A stretch of DNA of 64,000 nt from Bacteroidota bacterium. GTDB taxonomy: Bacteria; Bacteroidota; Bacteroidia; NS11-12g; UBA955. The notes beneath the pieces are model-generated. The model ran no database searches. It saw nothing but the letters and a program-made list of their open reading frames with translations, and was not told where the DNA came from. Shown here one piece after another: positions 26,718-35,645 of this stretch. Every line of letters begins with the position of its first letter. Position 1 is the first letter of the stretch. The position numbers were made by a program, and so were the translations under genes. The stretch spans positions 1 to 64,000 of the forward strand of contig JAEUUL010000032.1 of the NCBI GenBank assembly GCA_016787485.1. Reading direction: 5' to 3'.

Positions 26718-27481
26718 CCTGGTGGCAGAACCTTATTCTGTCCATCATTGAAGGTCTTACGGAATACCTTCCGGTAAGCAGCACCGGCCATATGATGATG
26801 GCTGGAGAAGTCATGCACCTGAACCTGGCAGACATTGATACCTATATCATTTCGGTGCAGTTCGGGGCCATACTTGCGGTGGTTGCCATCTATTGGCGTA
26901 AATTTTTAAACCTCAAAGACTATGACTTTTACCTGAAATTGCTGGTGGGGTTTATTCCTGCAGCCATTCTGGGAAAATTGCTTGATGAATACCTTGAACA
27001 ACTGCTGCAAACTCCTGTCATTGTAGGAATTACACTCATAGTCATTGGTTTGTTTCTGCTGGTCATTCACCGGATACTGCCAGGAGGAACCAAAGAAACC
27101 AAAGACATAAGCTATCTGGATGCTCTTGTCATTGGCGCTGCACAGTGCGTTGCGATGATTCCCGGTGTTAGTCGCAGTGCTGCCAGTATTTCCGGCGGTT
27201 TGGGCAGGGGCCTAAGCCGTGTGGCCGCTACCGAATTTTCCTTTTTTCTGGCCGTTCCCACCCTCAGCGCTGCGGGAATCTACAAATTGTATAAGAACTG
27301 GGATGTGCTGAGTCAGGGGCAGGTGCAGGACATAGCTATCGGCAATATCATGAGCTTTTTTACCGCAATTCTGGCCATACGCTTTTTTATAGGTCTGGTG
27401 AAAAAGAAAGGATTTGCCTGGTTCGGTGTTTACCGGATTGTTGTTGGGATTCTGTTTCTTGGGTTCCTCTTCCTTCGCTAA
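26714..27481 (+). CDS. uppP: Undecaprenyl-diphosphatase UppP (BacA), 255 aa
   Basis: Inner-membrane enzyme that dephosphorylates undecaprenyl diphosphate to recycle the lipid carrier of peptidoglycan synthesis; excess confers bacitracin resistance. The catalytic motifs are EGLTEYLPVSSTGH (13-26) and PGVSRSAASISGGL (150-163, with Arg154). Seven to eight membrane helices fill the rest. Coupled to DUF3098 by a 4-bp overlap. In many relatives truB follows; here a DUF4159 gene follows instead. Confidence 0.96.
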   Translation: MTWWQNLILSIIEGLTEYLPVSSTGHMMMAGEVMHLNLADIDTYIISVQFGAILAVVAIYWRKFLNLKDYDFYLKLLVGFIPAAILGKLLDEYLEQLLQTPVIVGITLIVIGLFLLVIHRILPGGTKETKDISYLDALVIGAAQCVAMIPGVSRSAASISGGLGRGLSRVAATEFSFFLAVPTLSAAGIYKLYKNWDVLSQGQVQDIAIGNIMSFFTAILAIRFFIGLVKKKGFAWFGVYRIVVGILFLGFLFLR

Positions 27482-27496
27482 GCCAGATTATTCACC

Positions 27497-27504
27497 TAAT
27501 TTTG
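27497..27504 (+). promoter_or_regulatory. -7 promoter element of the DUF4159 gene
   Basis: TAATTTTG, exact match, with TTCG exactly 19 nt upstream as a degenerate -33 box. The ATG follows 19 nt later, so the DUF4159-lipid kinase-nnrD genes may have their own transcript. Confidence 0.45.
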
Positions 27505-27523
27505 CATAAAGGGCTCCCCTGAA

Positions 27524-28216
27524 ATGAAACCGGCTGTAAAATATCGTTGGACCATATCTGTCATTTTCCTGGGTTTGGGCCTGTTGTTGCTTCCTTCCTT
27601 CACCCATCAATCACAGGGCGGATATTCCATAAAACTGGGCAGACTCAAATACAACGGAGGTGGTGACTGGTACAGCAGCCGAACGGCTCTGCCAAATCTG
27701 AGCAGGTTTTGTAATAGCCAACTCGGAATGGGCATAGATCCCAACGAAGGATTGGCAGACATTGCCTCGCCGGATATCTACAATTATCCCTACCTGTTTA
27801 TGACAGGGCATGGAAATGTGGTTTTCAGCGAGGCCGAAGCAACCAACCTGCGCACTTACCTTGAAGCCGGAGGATTTCTGCATATCTGCGACAATTATGG
27901 CCTGGATAAGTTTGTGCGGCCCCAGATGAAAAAAGTGTTTCCCGAGCTGGAATTTGTCGAGCTGCCACACTCCCATCCAATTTACCACGCAGCTTACAAT
28001 TTTCCATCCGGTTTAGTAAAAGTGCACGAGCACAATGGTAAGGCTCCACAGGGTTTTGGTCTGATATGGAAAGGCCGGCTGGTTTGTTTTTACGATTATG
28101 AGTGCGACCTGGGCAATGGCTGGGAAGACCCGGAAGTATACAATGACCCGGAACCGGTGCGGCAAAAGGCGCTGCAAATGGGTGCCAATATTTTGCATTA
28201 CATCTTTAATAACTAA
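27524..28216 (+). CDS. DUF4159-containing exported protein, 230 aa
   Basis: N-terminal hydrophobic helix (signal peptide or anchor, about residues 11-30) followed by the DUF4159 core (KLGRLKYNGGGDWYSSRTALPNL ... YPYLFMTGHGNVVFSEAEATNLRTYLEAGGFLHICDNYG), a Rossmann-like fold related to glutamine-amidotransferase-type domains without clear catalytic residues. DUF4159 proteins often accompany MoxR/VWA genes elsewhere, but none are here. Function unknown. The next gene starts 3 bp downstream. Confidence 0.88.
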   Translation: MKPAVKYRWTISVIFLGLGLLLLPSFTHQSQGGYSIKLGRLKYNGGGDWYSSRTALPNLSRFCNSQLGMGIDPNEGLADIASPDIYNYPYLFMTGHGNVVFSEAEATNLRTYLEAGGFLHICDNYGLDKFVRPQMKKVFPELEFVELPHSHPIYHAAYNFPSGLVKVHEHNGKAPQGFGLIWKGRLVCFYDYECDLGNGWEDPEVYNDPEPVRQKALQMGANILHYIFNN

Positions 28217-28219
28217 GCA

Positions 28220-29095
28220 TTGTCTACGCCCAAAGTTGCTTTTTTAATCAACCACAAAGCCGGCAGCAGAGGTACTGGTAAGCAGCGTACCGACCTGATG
28301 AAGCATCTGAAGGGCCGCAGCGGGATGTCGGTATACGAAACCCAGACACCGGAAGAAATGCTGGAATTGTCACGGGATCTGGCACAAAAGAACTACGAAG
28401 CCATATTTGCCTGTGGAGGAGACGGAACACTGAATCTGGTAAGCAGCCAGCTGATTGGGACAGAGACCGCATTGGCCATCATTCCACTGGGCTCTGGCAA
28501 CGGCTATGCCCGCCACCACAAAATTCCACTGCAATGGAATGAGGCACTAAAAGTAATAGACCACCCTCGGCGAACCCTGCGGGACACAGGTGTCATTAAC
28601 AATCTGTACTTCCTGAACATTGCCGGAATTGGCTATGCCGCTAAGATTTCCCATGCATTTCACGGAGCCGAGAAAAGGGGAATGCTGGGCTATACCCGCA
28701 CAGTGGCCAAAAACCTGAAAATGGAAGCATTTCATGCAAGGGTTTCCAATGAGAACAGCAGTTGGGAAGGTGATACCTGGATGGTGGATTTCTGCAATGG
28801 GAGTCAATGGGGAAACAATTTTCGCATTTCGCCCGGCAGCCGCGACGACGATGGCAGCCTCAGTGCGGTGATTTTTAAAAAAATCAACCCCCTGAAATTG
28901 CCTGTGCTGGGTTTTCATATGGCCACAAAAAAGATGGACAAAAGTCCAGATGTGGTAACGATGGCGGGTGCCGGTTTTATCATGGAATTTGAAGGAAAAC
29001 GTCCCTTGCATATTGACGGTGAACCTGCAGGATTTGCGAAGAAAAAAGCAGAAGTACAAATATTGCCCAAAAGCCTGTGGGTATGGACTCCCTGA
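28220..29095 (+). CDS. Diacylglycerol/lipid kinase (YegS/DagK family), 291 aa
   Basis: Phosphorylates diacylglycerol or a related lipid with ATP. The ATP-binding motif GGDGT (66-70) and the glycine-rich GSGNGYAR (91-98) are intact, as is the C-terminal PLHIDGEPAG motif. The start codon is TTG at 28220: no ATG or GTG fits, and the conserved VAFLINHKAGS begins at residue 6. It is 3 bp after the DUF4159 stop and overlaps nnrD by 13 bp, so it sits in the middle of an operon. Confidence 0.92.
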   Translation: MSTPKVAFLINHKAGSRGTGKQRTDLMKHLKGRSGMSVYETQTPEEMLELSRDLAQKNYEAIFACGGDGTLNLVSSQLIGTETALAIIPLGSGNGYARHHKIPLQWNEALKVIDHPRRTLRDTGVINNLYFLNIAGIGYAAKISHAFHGAEKRGMLGYTRTVAKNLKMEAFHARVSNENSSWEGDTWMVDFCNGSQWGNNFRISPGSRDDDGSLSAVIFKKINPLKLPVLGFHMATKKMDKSPDVVTMAGAGFIMEFEGKRPLHIDGEPAGFAKKKAEVQILPKSLWVWTP

Positions 29096-30510
29096 TACCG
29101 GTATGCACAGCGCATGAATTGCGGCAGGCCGATGCTGCAACGATTACAGGGGAACCCATCTCCGGTTATGATTTAATGGAACGGGCTGCATGGCGTCTTA
29201 CGCAGGCCTTGCTGAATGTATGCAGCCCGGATTCACCCTTTCACATCGTTTGCGGGCCCGGAAACAATGGGGGTGATGGCCTTGCCATGGCCCGGATTCT
29301 TGCCTCCCGTGGATGCCGGGTAAGGGTGTCATTGTGTTTGTATGGCAAAACCCTGTCTCAGAGTGCGGCCATGAACCGGAACCTGCTGAATTTGTACAAC
29401 ATAGTTACCATACAGGAGATTCAAAGTACAGGAAATCTCCGGTGGAGCACTTCAGAAACGGTGATCGATTGCCTGTTTGGCAGCGGTCTCAGCCATGCTT
29501 TGGGTGAAATGTGGGCTGAAACCGCAGAGCAAATGAACCAAAGCGGATGCAATATCATTTCCATTGATTCACCATCGGGCCTGTTTGATGAGCAACCACA
29601 AGGAAACGCTGTATTCATCAGGGCCAGTAAAACCCTTTCCATTCAGTGTCCACGGCCTTCCTTTTTTTATCCCGAGAACAAAGTGGATTTTCAAGTAGTG
29701 GATATTGGTATTCACACTTCCATTCTGCCACACAATGCAGTTTACCTTAGCCCGGACCACACAGCAACGGAAAAATATCTGCAGTCCCTGTTGCCGGCAA
29801 GACAACGGCACAGCCATAAAGGCCATTACGGGCATGCCCTGCTTGTGGGCGGTAGCGCCCCCTTTCCCGGCTCCATTGCGATGTCCGCCCGGGCTTGCGT
29901 ACAAAGTGGCGCAGGCCTTACCACGGTTTGGTGTGCTCCGGAATCCCGTCCATGGCTGGTACAGAACCCCAGGGCGATGGTTTGGCCCCAGGAATTCACC
30001 TCTGCATCCGCAGAAAGTCTGGAAGAAAGCAAGTACAATTCTTTGCTGATTGGTCCCGGTTTAGGCACCAGTTCAGAATCTTTACAAATCCTGGCTCAAT
30101 TGCTTCATGTATGGCGTAAACCCGTAATTCTTGATGCTGATGCCCTGAATTTGCTTTCTAAAACACCAGCCATTTGGAAAATGCTGCCTCAGGGAAGTTT
30201 GCTCACACCACACCCCGGTGAATTCACCAGGCTGTTTGGCCACACGGCCTCTGGTTATGAAAAATTTGAAATCGCTGCTGAGAAGGCCGCTAACCTGGGA
30301 CTACATATAATGGCTAAGGACAGTAATTCAGTGTTATTCACACCAGACGGGAAGCGGTATTTCAACGGTTCCGGAGATGCCAGACTTGCCCAGGGCGGAA
30401 GCGGAGATTCCCTATCGGGGTTAGCCGCCGGATACTTTGCCCAAACTCAAAACATGGAATCAGCAGCCATTTTGGCTATGCACCACTTACCGGAATTTGC
30501 AGCCCGATAA
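29083..30510 (+). CDS. nnrD: Bifunctional NAD(P)HX epimerase/dehydratase, short C-terminus
   Basis: Repairs hydrated NAD(P)H. N-terminal YjeF-type epimerase domain (VCGPGNNGGDGLAMARIL at about 58-75; CLFGSGLSHAL) and C-terminal ribokinase-like ADP-dependent dehydratase domain (HYGHALLVGGSAPFPGS; LLIGPGLGTSSES; LDADALNLLS; LTPHPGEFTRLFG; AQGGSGDSLSGLAAG with the catalytic Asp). The protein stops soon after GSGD and MHHLPEFAAR, about 20-25 residues shorter than the usual end, so the last helix is missing. ATG 29083 is preferred over GTG 29077. Its stop is 6 bp from the convergent SprF gene. Confidence 0.92.
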   Translation: MDSLIPVCTAHELRQADAATITGEPISGYDLMERAAWRLTQALLNVCSPDSPFHIVCGPGNNGGDGLAMARILASRGCRVRVSLCLYGKTLSQSAAMNRNLLNLYNIVTIQEIQSTGNLRWSTSETVIDCLFGSGLSHALGEMWAETAEQMNQSGCNIISIDSPSGLFDEQPQGNAVFIRASKTLSIQCPRPSFFYPENKVDFQVVDIGIHTSILPHNAVYLSPDHTATEKYLQSLLPARQRHSHKGHYGHALLVGGSAPFPGSIAMSARACVQSGAGLTTVWCAPESRPWLVQNPRAMVWPQEFTSASAESLEESKYNSLLIGPGLGTSSESLQILAQLLHVWRKPVILDADALNLLSKTPAIWKMLPQGSLLTPHPGEFTRLFGHTASGYEKFEIAAEKAANLGLHIMAKDSNSVLFTPDGKRYFNGSGDARLAQGGSGDSLSGLAAGYFAQTQNMESAAILAMHHLPEFAAR

Positions 30511-30516
30511 AATGGT

Positions 30517-31836
30517 TTATTTCACCTGACGAATCCAGGCCTGTGGCAGATTAGACTCGTAGTACTGAATAAACCGATTGGCTTCCTTCTCTGTTTTAAA
30601 CTGCTTCAGATACACATAGTAGCTGTTGTTTATCACATCAAAGAATTTAAAGGCGATGATATCCTGCATATACAGGTTTTTGATCATCTGGTCTGCCTTG
30701 GCTTCTGAAGAATGCAAGCCTGTAACCAGATAGTATCCTGCATCGGTCTTTTCCCGCGGAATACCTGCCAGATGTATTCCTGCAGTATCCAGCCCTGTTC
30801 CGGCACTTTGCAGGTCGGACAATGCCTTTACATTCACATCCTGATACCGGCGTTTGCCAGTGGTGGGTTTCACTTCGGGTTCGTCCGTTACCTCATCTCC
30901 GCTTTTGTTACCTGTCTCTTCCGCCGGGGTTCCGCTTCCCAGTCCGGCCAGTGAAATCCTGGCGGTAAGTTCATGGGTAGGACCCAGCATAGACTGCACT
31001 GCACCTGAAGCAAAGGAGAATGAATATCCGCAGGTAATTGCGTCCTGTGCTTTAAAGCCCACATTCAACGCATACTGGTTCTGACTGTTTATACCCACAC
31101 CTGCCCATACCTTGTCCTGATAAGATGCTGAAACATTGCTCTGAAACCGGAAAAACTCAGTATTAAACATAAGGAACTGTACCGAAGGTTTAATACTGAA
31201 ATTGTCATTGATATTCAACCGGTAACCCAATAATAGATTGCTCAGTGTCTGCAGGTTGTATTGTGCCTTGTAGTTGTAATAGCTGTAATCGAACCGGGGA
31301 GTAACCATGCGTGAAACAGCAGCACCGCCAAAGAATCCGCCGGCCTGCAACATGGCAGAACCCCGCAAATCTGCGCGGGTAACAGCAGGGCTGACAAGCA
31401 ACGTTTTTATCACCGGATCATTCTGACTGATGTATACCGCCTGCGAAGCATCGAAATTTTGCGACAACACGCCCAGCGAAACCCCCAGGTGTAGTTTGGT
31501 GTTTTCGCTGAAGGGAATAGAATAGGCATAGGTGGCATATGCGTTGTGCAATTGCTGGAAACCTGCCTTTTCACGGGCATAGGTTATACCAAATCCGGTG
31601 CGCTTGCCGGCAACAGGAAAAACAGCATTCAACAGCACATTCTGCCCTGCTCCGGGTACTTTGCTGTACATTTTATTGTAATACAGACTTACCCCTGCAT
31701 TTTCATGCATATTGATAGCCGCCGGATTGGCTACTGACAAATCCAGATAATATTGATCGATACGGGTGCCGGTTTGAGCCTGGGATACGCCATGAAAACC
31801 CAGAACAGACAGCGTGATGATGATGTACTTTTTCAT
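30517..31836 (-). CDS. PorP/SprF-family outer membrane protein fused to a C-terminal SPOR domain, 439 aa
   Basis: Residues 1-19 are a signal peptide; residues 20-310 are a PorP/SprF beta-barrel (YYLDLSVANPAAINMHENAGVSLYYN at the start; RIDQY motif). These barrels work with T9SS to place type B cargo at the surface. After a linker (PAEETGNKSGDEVTDEPEVKPTTGKRR) the last 80 residues (GYYLVTGLHSSEAKADQMIKNLY ... SYYVYLKQFKTEKEANRFIQ) look like a SPOR domain, which binds denuded peptidoglycan at division septa. The ATG at 31836 is used, since the upstream in-frame start at 31884 would precede the signal peptide. It is 13 bp downstream of the type B cargo gene it probably serves. Confidence 0.88.
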   Translation of the reverse strand: MKKYIIITLSVLGFHGVSQAQTGTRIDQYYLDLSVANPAAINMHENAGVSLYYNKMYSKVPGAGQNVLLNAVFPVAGKRTGFGITYAREKAGFQQLHNAYATYAYSIPFSENTKLHLGVSLGVLSQNFDASQAVYISQNDPVIKTLLVSPAVTRADLRGSAMLQAGGFFGGAAVSRMVTPRFDYSYYNYKAQYNLQTLSNLLLGYRLNINDNFSIKPSVQFLMFNTEFFRFQSNVSASYQDKVWAGVGINSQNQYALNVGFKAQDAITCGYSFSFASGAVQSMLGPTHELTARISLAGLGSGTPAEETGNKSGDEVTDEPEVKPTTGKRRYQDVNVKALSDLQSAGTGLDTAGIHLAGIPREKTDAGYYLVTGLHSSEAKADQMIKNLYMQDIIAFKFFDVINNSYYVYLKQFKTEKEANRFIQYYESNLPQAWIRQVK

Positions 31837-31849
31837 GTCTGTTTTCTCC

Positions 31850-34807
31850 TTATCGGATAACCTGAATATACCCTTTGAATACATCGTTGTTCATCCTGTT
31901 TTTTAATTCATAATAATAAATGCCGTCCGGTAAATCCTTTCCGTCAAGCACTGCCTTCCAGTCATTCTGGTAATTGGAACTGGTAAATACCGGCCGGCCG
32001 GAATAATCGGTAATGCGGACATCGTATTGCTGCAGATTTTTCAGTTGAATCAGATCCCAGGCATCATTCTCGTTGTCCGCGTTCGGGGTAATGATGTTGG
32101 GGATCTTTACAAAATCTGGCTCAGTAACTCCTACTGTTACTGTATCTGTATCCGTACACCCATTTGCATCGGTCACATTTAACACAAAGGTGTTTGAAAT
32201 CAGCGGCCGGAACCGGATATTCTGCCTGGTGGTATCACCCAGTATTTTGGGCTGAGACCATGCGTAAAGGTTACCGCCCTTGCCGCGCAGAGTTACAAAT
32301 CCACCCCGTATAACAGAAGTATCCTTACCTGCGTCAGCATTGGCTGCAGGATATACCATTACGGTAATGGAATCATCGGCATAGCAACCGGGTGAAGTGT
32401 AGAATCTGGCTTTATAGTTTCCTGCACTGTAAATACTGCGGCGCCGATTGGTATCGCTGTCAAGCAGCCACTCTATGTTCTTCCCGCCTGATGCATTCAC
32501 AACAAAGGAATCCCCCGGACAGAAAGGTGTACTGCCGCTAACCACCATGATGGCAGGAACCGGCCTCACCTGGAAGGTAAAGTTGCGTTTCACTGAATCC
32601 ATGCAACCTTCAGAAGTTCCTACGATGTAGGTAACCTCATGGGGTCCGGCGGTGGTATAAAGCGCCTTGATTGAACTGAGTGCGGCGCCAGAAAGCAGTT
32701 TGCCGGATTGATAGCGCCATTGCCTTGAAACCACCGCGGAGGAGGTTGTGGTTCCCGAATCATAGAAAACAATGCTATCCGGCACACAGTAGCCCAGTTT
32801 GGCAAATCCGGGATTAATTGTGCCTTTTACTTCATAAGTGCGAATAAAACTGTCGCGGCAATTGTTGTTTGTAGTCGCGGTAAGAACCACCTGATATTTA
32901 CCCAATGCAGCATATGTTTTTACGCTGTCATTGTTGCCACCAAAGCTACCGTCGCCCCATGACCATGCGGTGGTGAATGTTTGTCCGCCACCGGCAGATA
33001 CTGCTCTGGTGAATGTGAACTCATTGTCATTCAGACACTGAACAGAATCGTTACCAGAGACAGCAGGATCCAGCCAAAACTTCACTGCAGGAGGTGCCAG
33101 AACATTGTAGGTTTGGGTCAGTGAATCCACACAGCCTGCTTTGGAAGCAGCTATCAGTTTCACGCTGTGTGCGCCTGCAGTGCTGAATTTGTATCTGAGC
33201 AATGTGTCGGTAGAAGCCACCGTATTGCCATCCACTTTCCATGCGTAAGTCATGGAACTCTCTGCAGGTACCGTATTGGCCACCCTGAGAAAAGCAGCCG
33301 TATCTCCCTGGCAGGATACAGGCAATGCAAACGCCGGCACCGGAATGGGATGCACCGTGGCTGTTGTCGTTGCAGAATCTATACAACCAGCTGTGGATGT
33401 AATAATCACTTTCACATTGAAGGTGTTGGCTCCGCCGTATGTGTGCTCCAGCGGTAAGGTAATTATGGAATTGCCATCACCGGTGTACAGCGTGAATACG
33501 TCTACTGCATCAGGCGGGGAAATATCCAGACTGCCGGCATATACAGTTGTATTGCCCAGACAAACATCAGCAGCCGAAAAGGATTTGAATTTAATCTGGT
33601 GTACATCCACCACTTTGGAGAAAGTATCGGTGTATCCTGAGTCGTTCTGTACCCAGAAATGAACCAGATAGGAACCCCAGGCTGAGTAATTGTATGTGGC
33701 AATCTGCAATCGGGAAGTATCATCAGTTAGCGGCACTACACCAAAATCCCAGCGCCAGTCTTTTACCGGTGCATTGGGCGAAATGGTTTTGTCCTCGAAA
33801 AACAGATTGGTACCGGCACACTGCCCCACCACATTGAATTTGGCAAATGGTTCTTTGCTGCCCATTGGGTTTTGTCCACCGCGAAGATTGCCCAGTACCA
33901 GATATCCGGTACGGTTTGTGGGGGTTGCAGACTCACCGGTGCCCTGCCTTGGATTGGTGCCGGCGCCCAGCAGGTTGTCCCAGCCACTGCCATTGTCTAT
34001 CAATACTTCTACAGAGGCCGGTTCGTAAACCTGGTCGTCGTATCCAAAGGTATCATACGCAAGGAAAAAGTAATAGTCTGTGCTCATGCCCGGACCTGAA
34101 CGGCCGAACAGCCAGTGGTGATAAATATTGATATTGCGTATGCCGGTGGGCATGGGATATGCCAATGGCACCTGTCCCTGATACAATTCCATAAAATGCC
34201 AGATGGTATCAGACAATACCTCGGCATATGACAAGGTGGTGGGTCGATAATCTCCACCCTTACCAATGGGAAATGAAATGAGAGAAGAGCCGGAAGCGGC
34301 TTTTCCTATCCATACACGGCCATCCACATAACTTTCTTTGGCGCCCCCGTAAATTCTGGCACCCGGCATCAGCCGGAAAAAACCAGCAGGCTGGGTAAGC
34401 AACACATAGCCCTGAGTAAGATCCAGAGAATCGGTTATATCAAATGTATCGGCATAAAGGGTAAAGTTGATGCCTGTTTGATTCATACTCAGTGTGCGTA
34501 CCGAGGCACGGCCGGCCACCATCATCGTAAGGGGAAAAGGCACTGCCACTGTTTCCGGATAATCTCCTGCACCCAAAACCACTGTGTCGCCCGGCGATGC
34601 TACCGAGAATACCGCGTTGATGGTAAGCTTCGGTCCGTCATACCCTGAGACGAATATGGGTTGAGTTCCATTCAGTGTGTCGTTTCCTGTTTTGTTCACG
34701 AACCACTGGAATGCCTGCGCATCAGATATACAGCCAAATAACAGGAACAACGGCAAAAAACGGCTTAGTCTCCTGCCAGCTTGTAATACAACCATTCTTG
34801 ATACCAT
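31850..34807 (-). CDS. Large PKD-repeat surface protein with type B T9SS domain, 985 aa
   Basis: Signal peptide, then an N-terminal domain opening FVNKTGNDTLNGTQPIFVSG, reminiscent of parallel beta-helix proteins (about 35-170), a middle with many PKD-like domains (WRWDFGVVPLTDDTSR; YTGDGNSIITLPLEHTY; WSWGDGSFGGNNDSVKTY), and a C-terminal gliding-motility-associated domain (IPNIITPNADNENDAW ... ITDYSGRPVF ... LDGKDLPDGIYYYEL). It is probably an adhesin-like surface protein exported by T9SS. Adjacent upstream of the SprF-SPOR gene on the same strand, the usual type B cargo and SprF pairing. Alternative starts exist within the first 10 codons. Confidence 0.9.
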   Translation of the reverse strand: MVSRMVVLQAGRRLSRFLPLFLLFGCISDAQAFQWFVNKTGNDTLNGTQPIFVSGYDGPKLTINAVFSVASPGDTVVLGAGDYPETVAVPFPLTMMVAGRASVRTLSMNQTGINFTLYADTFDITDSLDLTQGYVLLTQPAGFFRLMPGARIYGGAKESYVDGRVWIGKAASGSSLISFPIGKGGDYRPTTLSYAEVLSDTIWHFMELYQGQVPLAYPMPTGIRNINIYHHWLFGRSGPGMSTDYYFFLAYDTFGYDDQVYEPASVEVLIDNGSGWDNLLGAGTNPRQGTGESATPTNRTGYLVLGNLRGGQNPMGSKEPFAKFNVVGQCAGTNLFFEDKTISPNAPVKDWRWDFGVVPLTDDTSRLQIATYNYSAWGSYLVHFWVQNDSGYTDTFSKVVDVHQIKFKSFSAADVCLGNTTVYAGSLDISPPDAVDVFTLYTGDGNSIITLPLEHTYGGANTFNVKVIITSTAGCIDSATTTATVHPIPVPAFALPVSCQGDTAAFLRVANTVPAESSMTYAWKVDGNTVASTDTLLRYKFSTAGAHSVKLIAASKAGCVDSLTQTYNVLAPPAVKFWLDPAVSGNDSVQCLNDNEFTFTRAVSAGGGQTFTTAWSWGDGSFGGNNDSVKTYAALGKYQVVLTATTNNNCRDSFIRTYEVKGTINPGFAKLGYCVPDSIVFYDSGTTTSSAVVSRQWRYQSGKLLSGAALSSIKALYTTAGPHEVTYIVGTSEGCMDSVKRNFTFQVRPVPAIMVVSGSTPFCPGDSFVVNASGGKNIEWLLDSDTNRRRSIYSAGNYKARFYTSPGCYADDSITVMVYPAANADAGKDTSVIRGGFVTLRGKGGNLYAWSQPKILGDTTRQNIRFRPLISNTFVLNVTDANGCTDTDTVTVGVTEPDFVKIPNIITPNADNENDAWDLIQLKNLQQYDVRITDYSGRPVFTSSNYQNDWKAVLDGKDLPDGIYYYELKNRMNNDVFKGYIQVIR

Positions 34808-34916
34808 AGAATAATGTTCAAGTATAAACCTAAAATCTCAATTCCTCAAAGACCTTTGCGGTCTTAGGTCAATCAATCCGATTCTGTACAATTTTTCGGG
34901 CGCTTTCAGCTAGAAA

Positions 34917-35195
34917 TCAACCGAATCTGTTGGGCGCACTTTTAAAGGGCAAAAGCATAGCCTCTACCTTCTCTATGATTTCCCGGGCCTGGACAATGAG
35001 TTCTTCACCCTTTGGTGTTACGGTTACAGGCAAACTGCTACGGTCGAAAATCTCTGTTCCCAGCCTTTCTTCCAGCACGCGAATCTGCTGACTGATGGTA
35101 CTCTGCTCGGCCGCTACCAAATCCGAAGCTTTTGAAAAACTGCCGGTTTCGGCCACGGCGATTACATATTGCAATTGCCTGAGGGTTACTAACAT
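34917..35195 (-). pseudogene. LysR-type HTH domain only, 92 aa (truncated regulator or stand-alone HTH)
   Basis: The sequence LRQLQYVIAVAETGSFSKASDLVAAEQSTISQQIRVLEERLGTEIFDRS is a normal LysR/OxyR-type winged-helix DNA-binding domain with its linker helix (EELIVQAREIIEKVEAML), but the protein ends at residue 92, where a ~200-residue effector domain should follow. The DNA after the stop shows no continuation in any frame I could read. It may be a degraded regulator or a functional single-domain HTH. It is 18 bp downstream of the DUF3127 gene. Confidence 0.65.
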
Positions 35196-35213
35196 GGATG
35201 TGTTTATTTTGAA

Positions 35214-35591
35214 TTAAAATGGCAAATCGTCGGATCCTGAACCCTCTTCATTGTTGAAGAATTCATCAGCACCGGTGCTTATGGCTTCCCCGTTCATGGG
35301 CCCCTGCTCCTGAGCCGGTGAACCTGCTCCCTGCTTTACGATATCCCAGGCGCGAACCTCGGTATACCAGCGGCCATTGTACTCGCGGCTTTCCAGATCG
35401 AATTTCACCTGGATCTGATCACCGTCTTTCAGATTAAAACTGTTGATTTTGTCTCCCCAAAGGTTAAAACACAACTTTTTCGGGTAGCGTCCTTCGGTTT
35501 CAATTACATAATCCTGTTTTTCCCAGGTTCCGTTTTTCCCTTGCCCAGTCTGCTTTGGCAGTATCTGTATTACTTTGCCCGTAATGTCCAT
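35214..35591 (-). CDS. DUF3127 protein with SSB-like acidic tail, 125 aa
   Basis: The N-terminal 88 residues (ITGKVIQILPKQTGQGKNGTWEKQDYVIETEGRYPKKLCF) are the DUF3127 domain, an OB-like fold. The disordered tail ends with GSGSDDLPF, which copies the acidic C-terminal tip (DDDIPF) of single-stranded DNA binding protein SSB. In SSB that tip recruits repair and replication enzymes. Function is not known. The ATG at 35591 lies 4 nt after a TACATTTG -7 box, indicating a leaderless mRNA. The LysR HTH fragment follows 18 bp downstream. Confidence 0.85.
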   Translation of the reverse strand: MDITGKVIQILPKQTGQGKNGTWEKQDYVIETEGRYPKKLCFNLWGDKINSFNLKDGDQIQVKFDLESREYNGRWYTEVRAWDIVKQGAGSPAQEQGPMNGEAISTGADEFFNNEEGSGSDDLPF

Positions 35592-35595
35592 GCAG

Positions 35596-35603
35596 CAAAT
35601 GTA
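35596..35603 (-). promoter_or_regulatory. -7 promoter element of the DUF3127 gene
   Basis: Reads TACATTTG on the minus strand, exact TAnnTTTG match, 4 nt from the start codon. Confidence 0.5.
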
Positions 35604-35645
35604 ATCGGTGAAAATTGTAAGTAATCCACCATTTACCCCCGAAAT

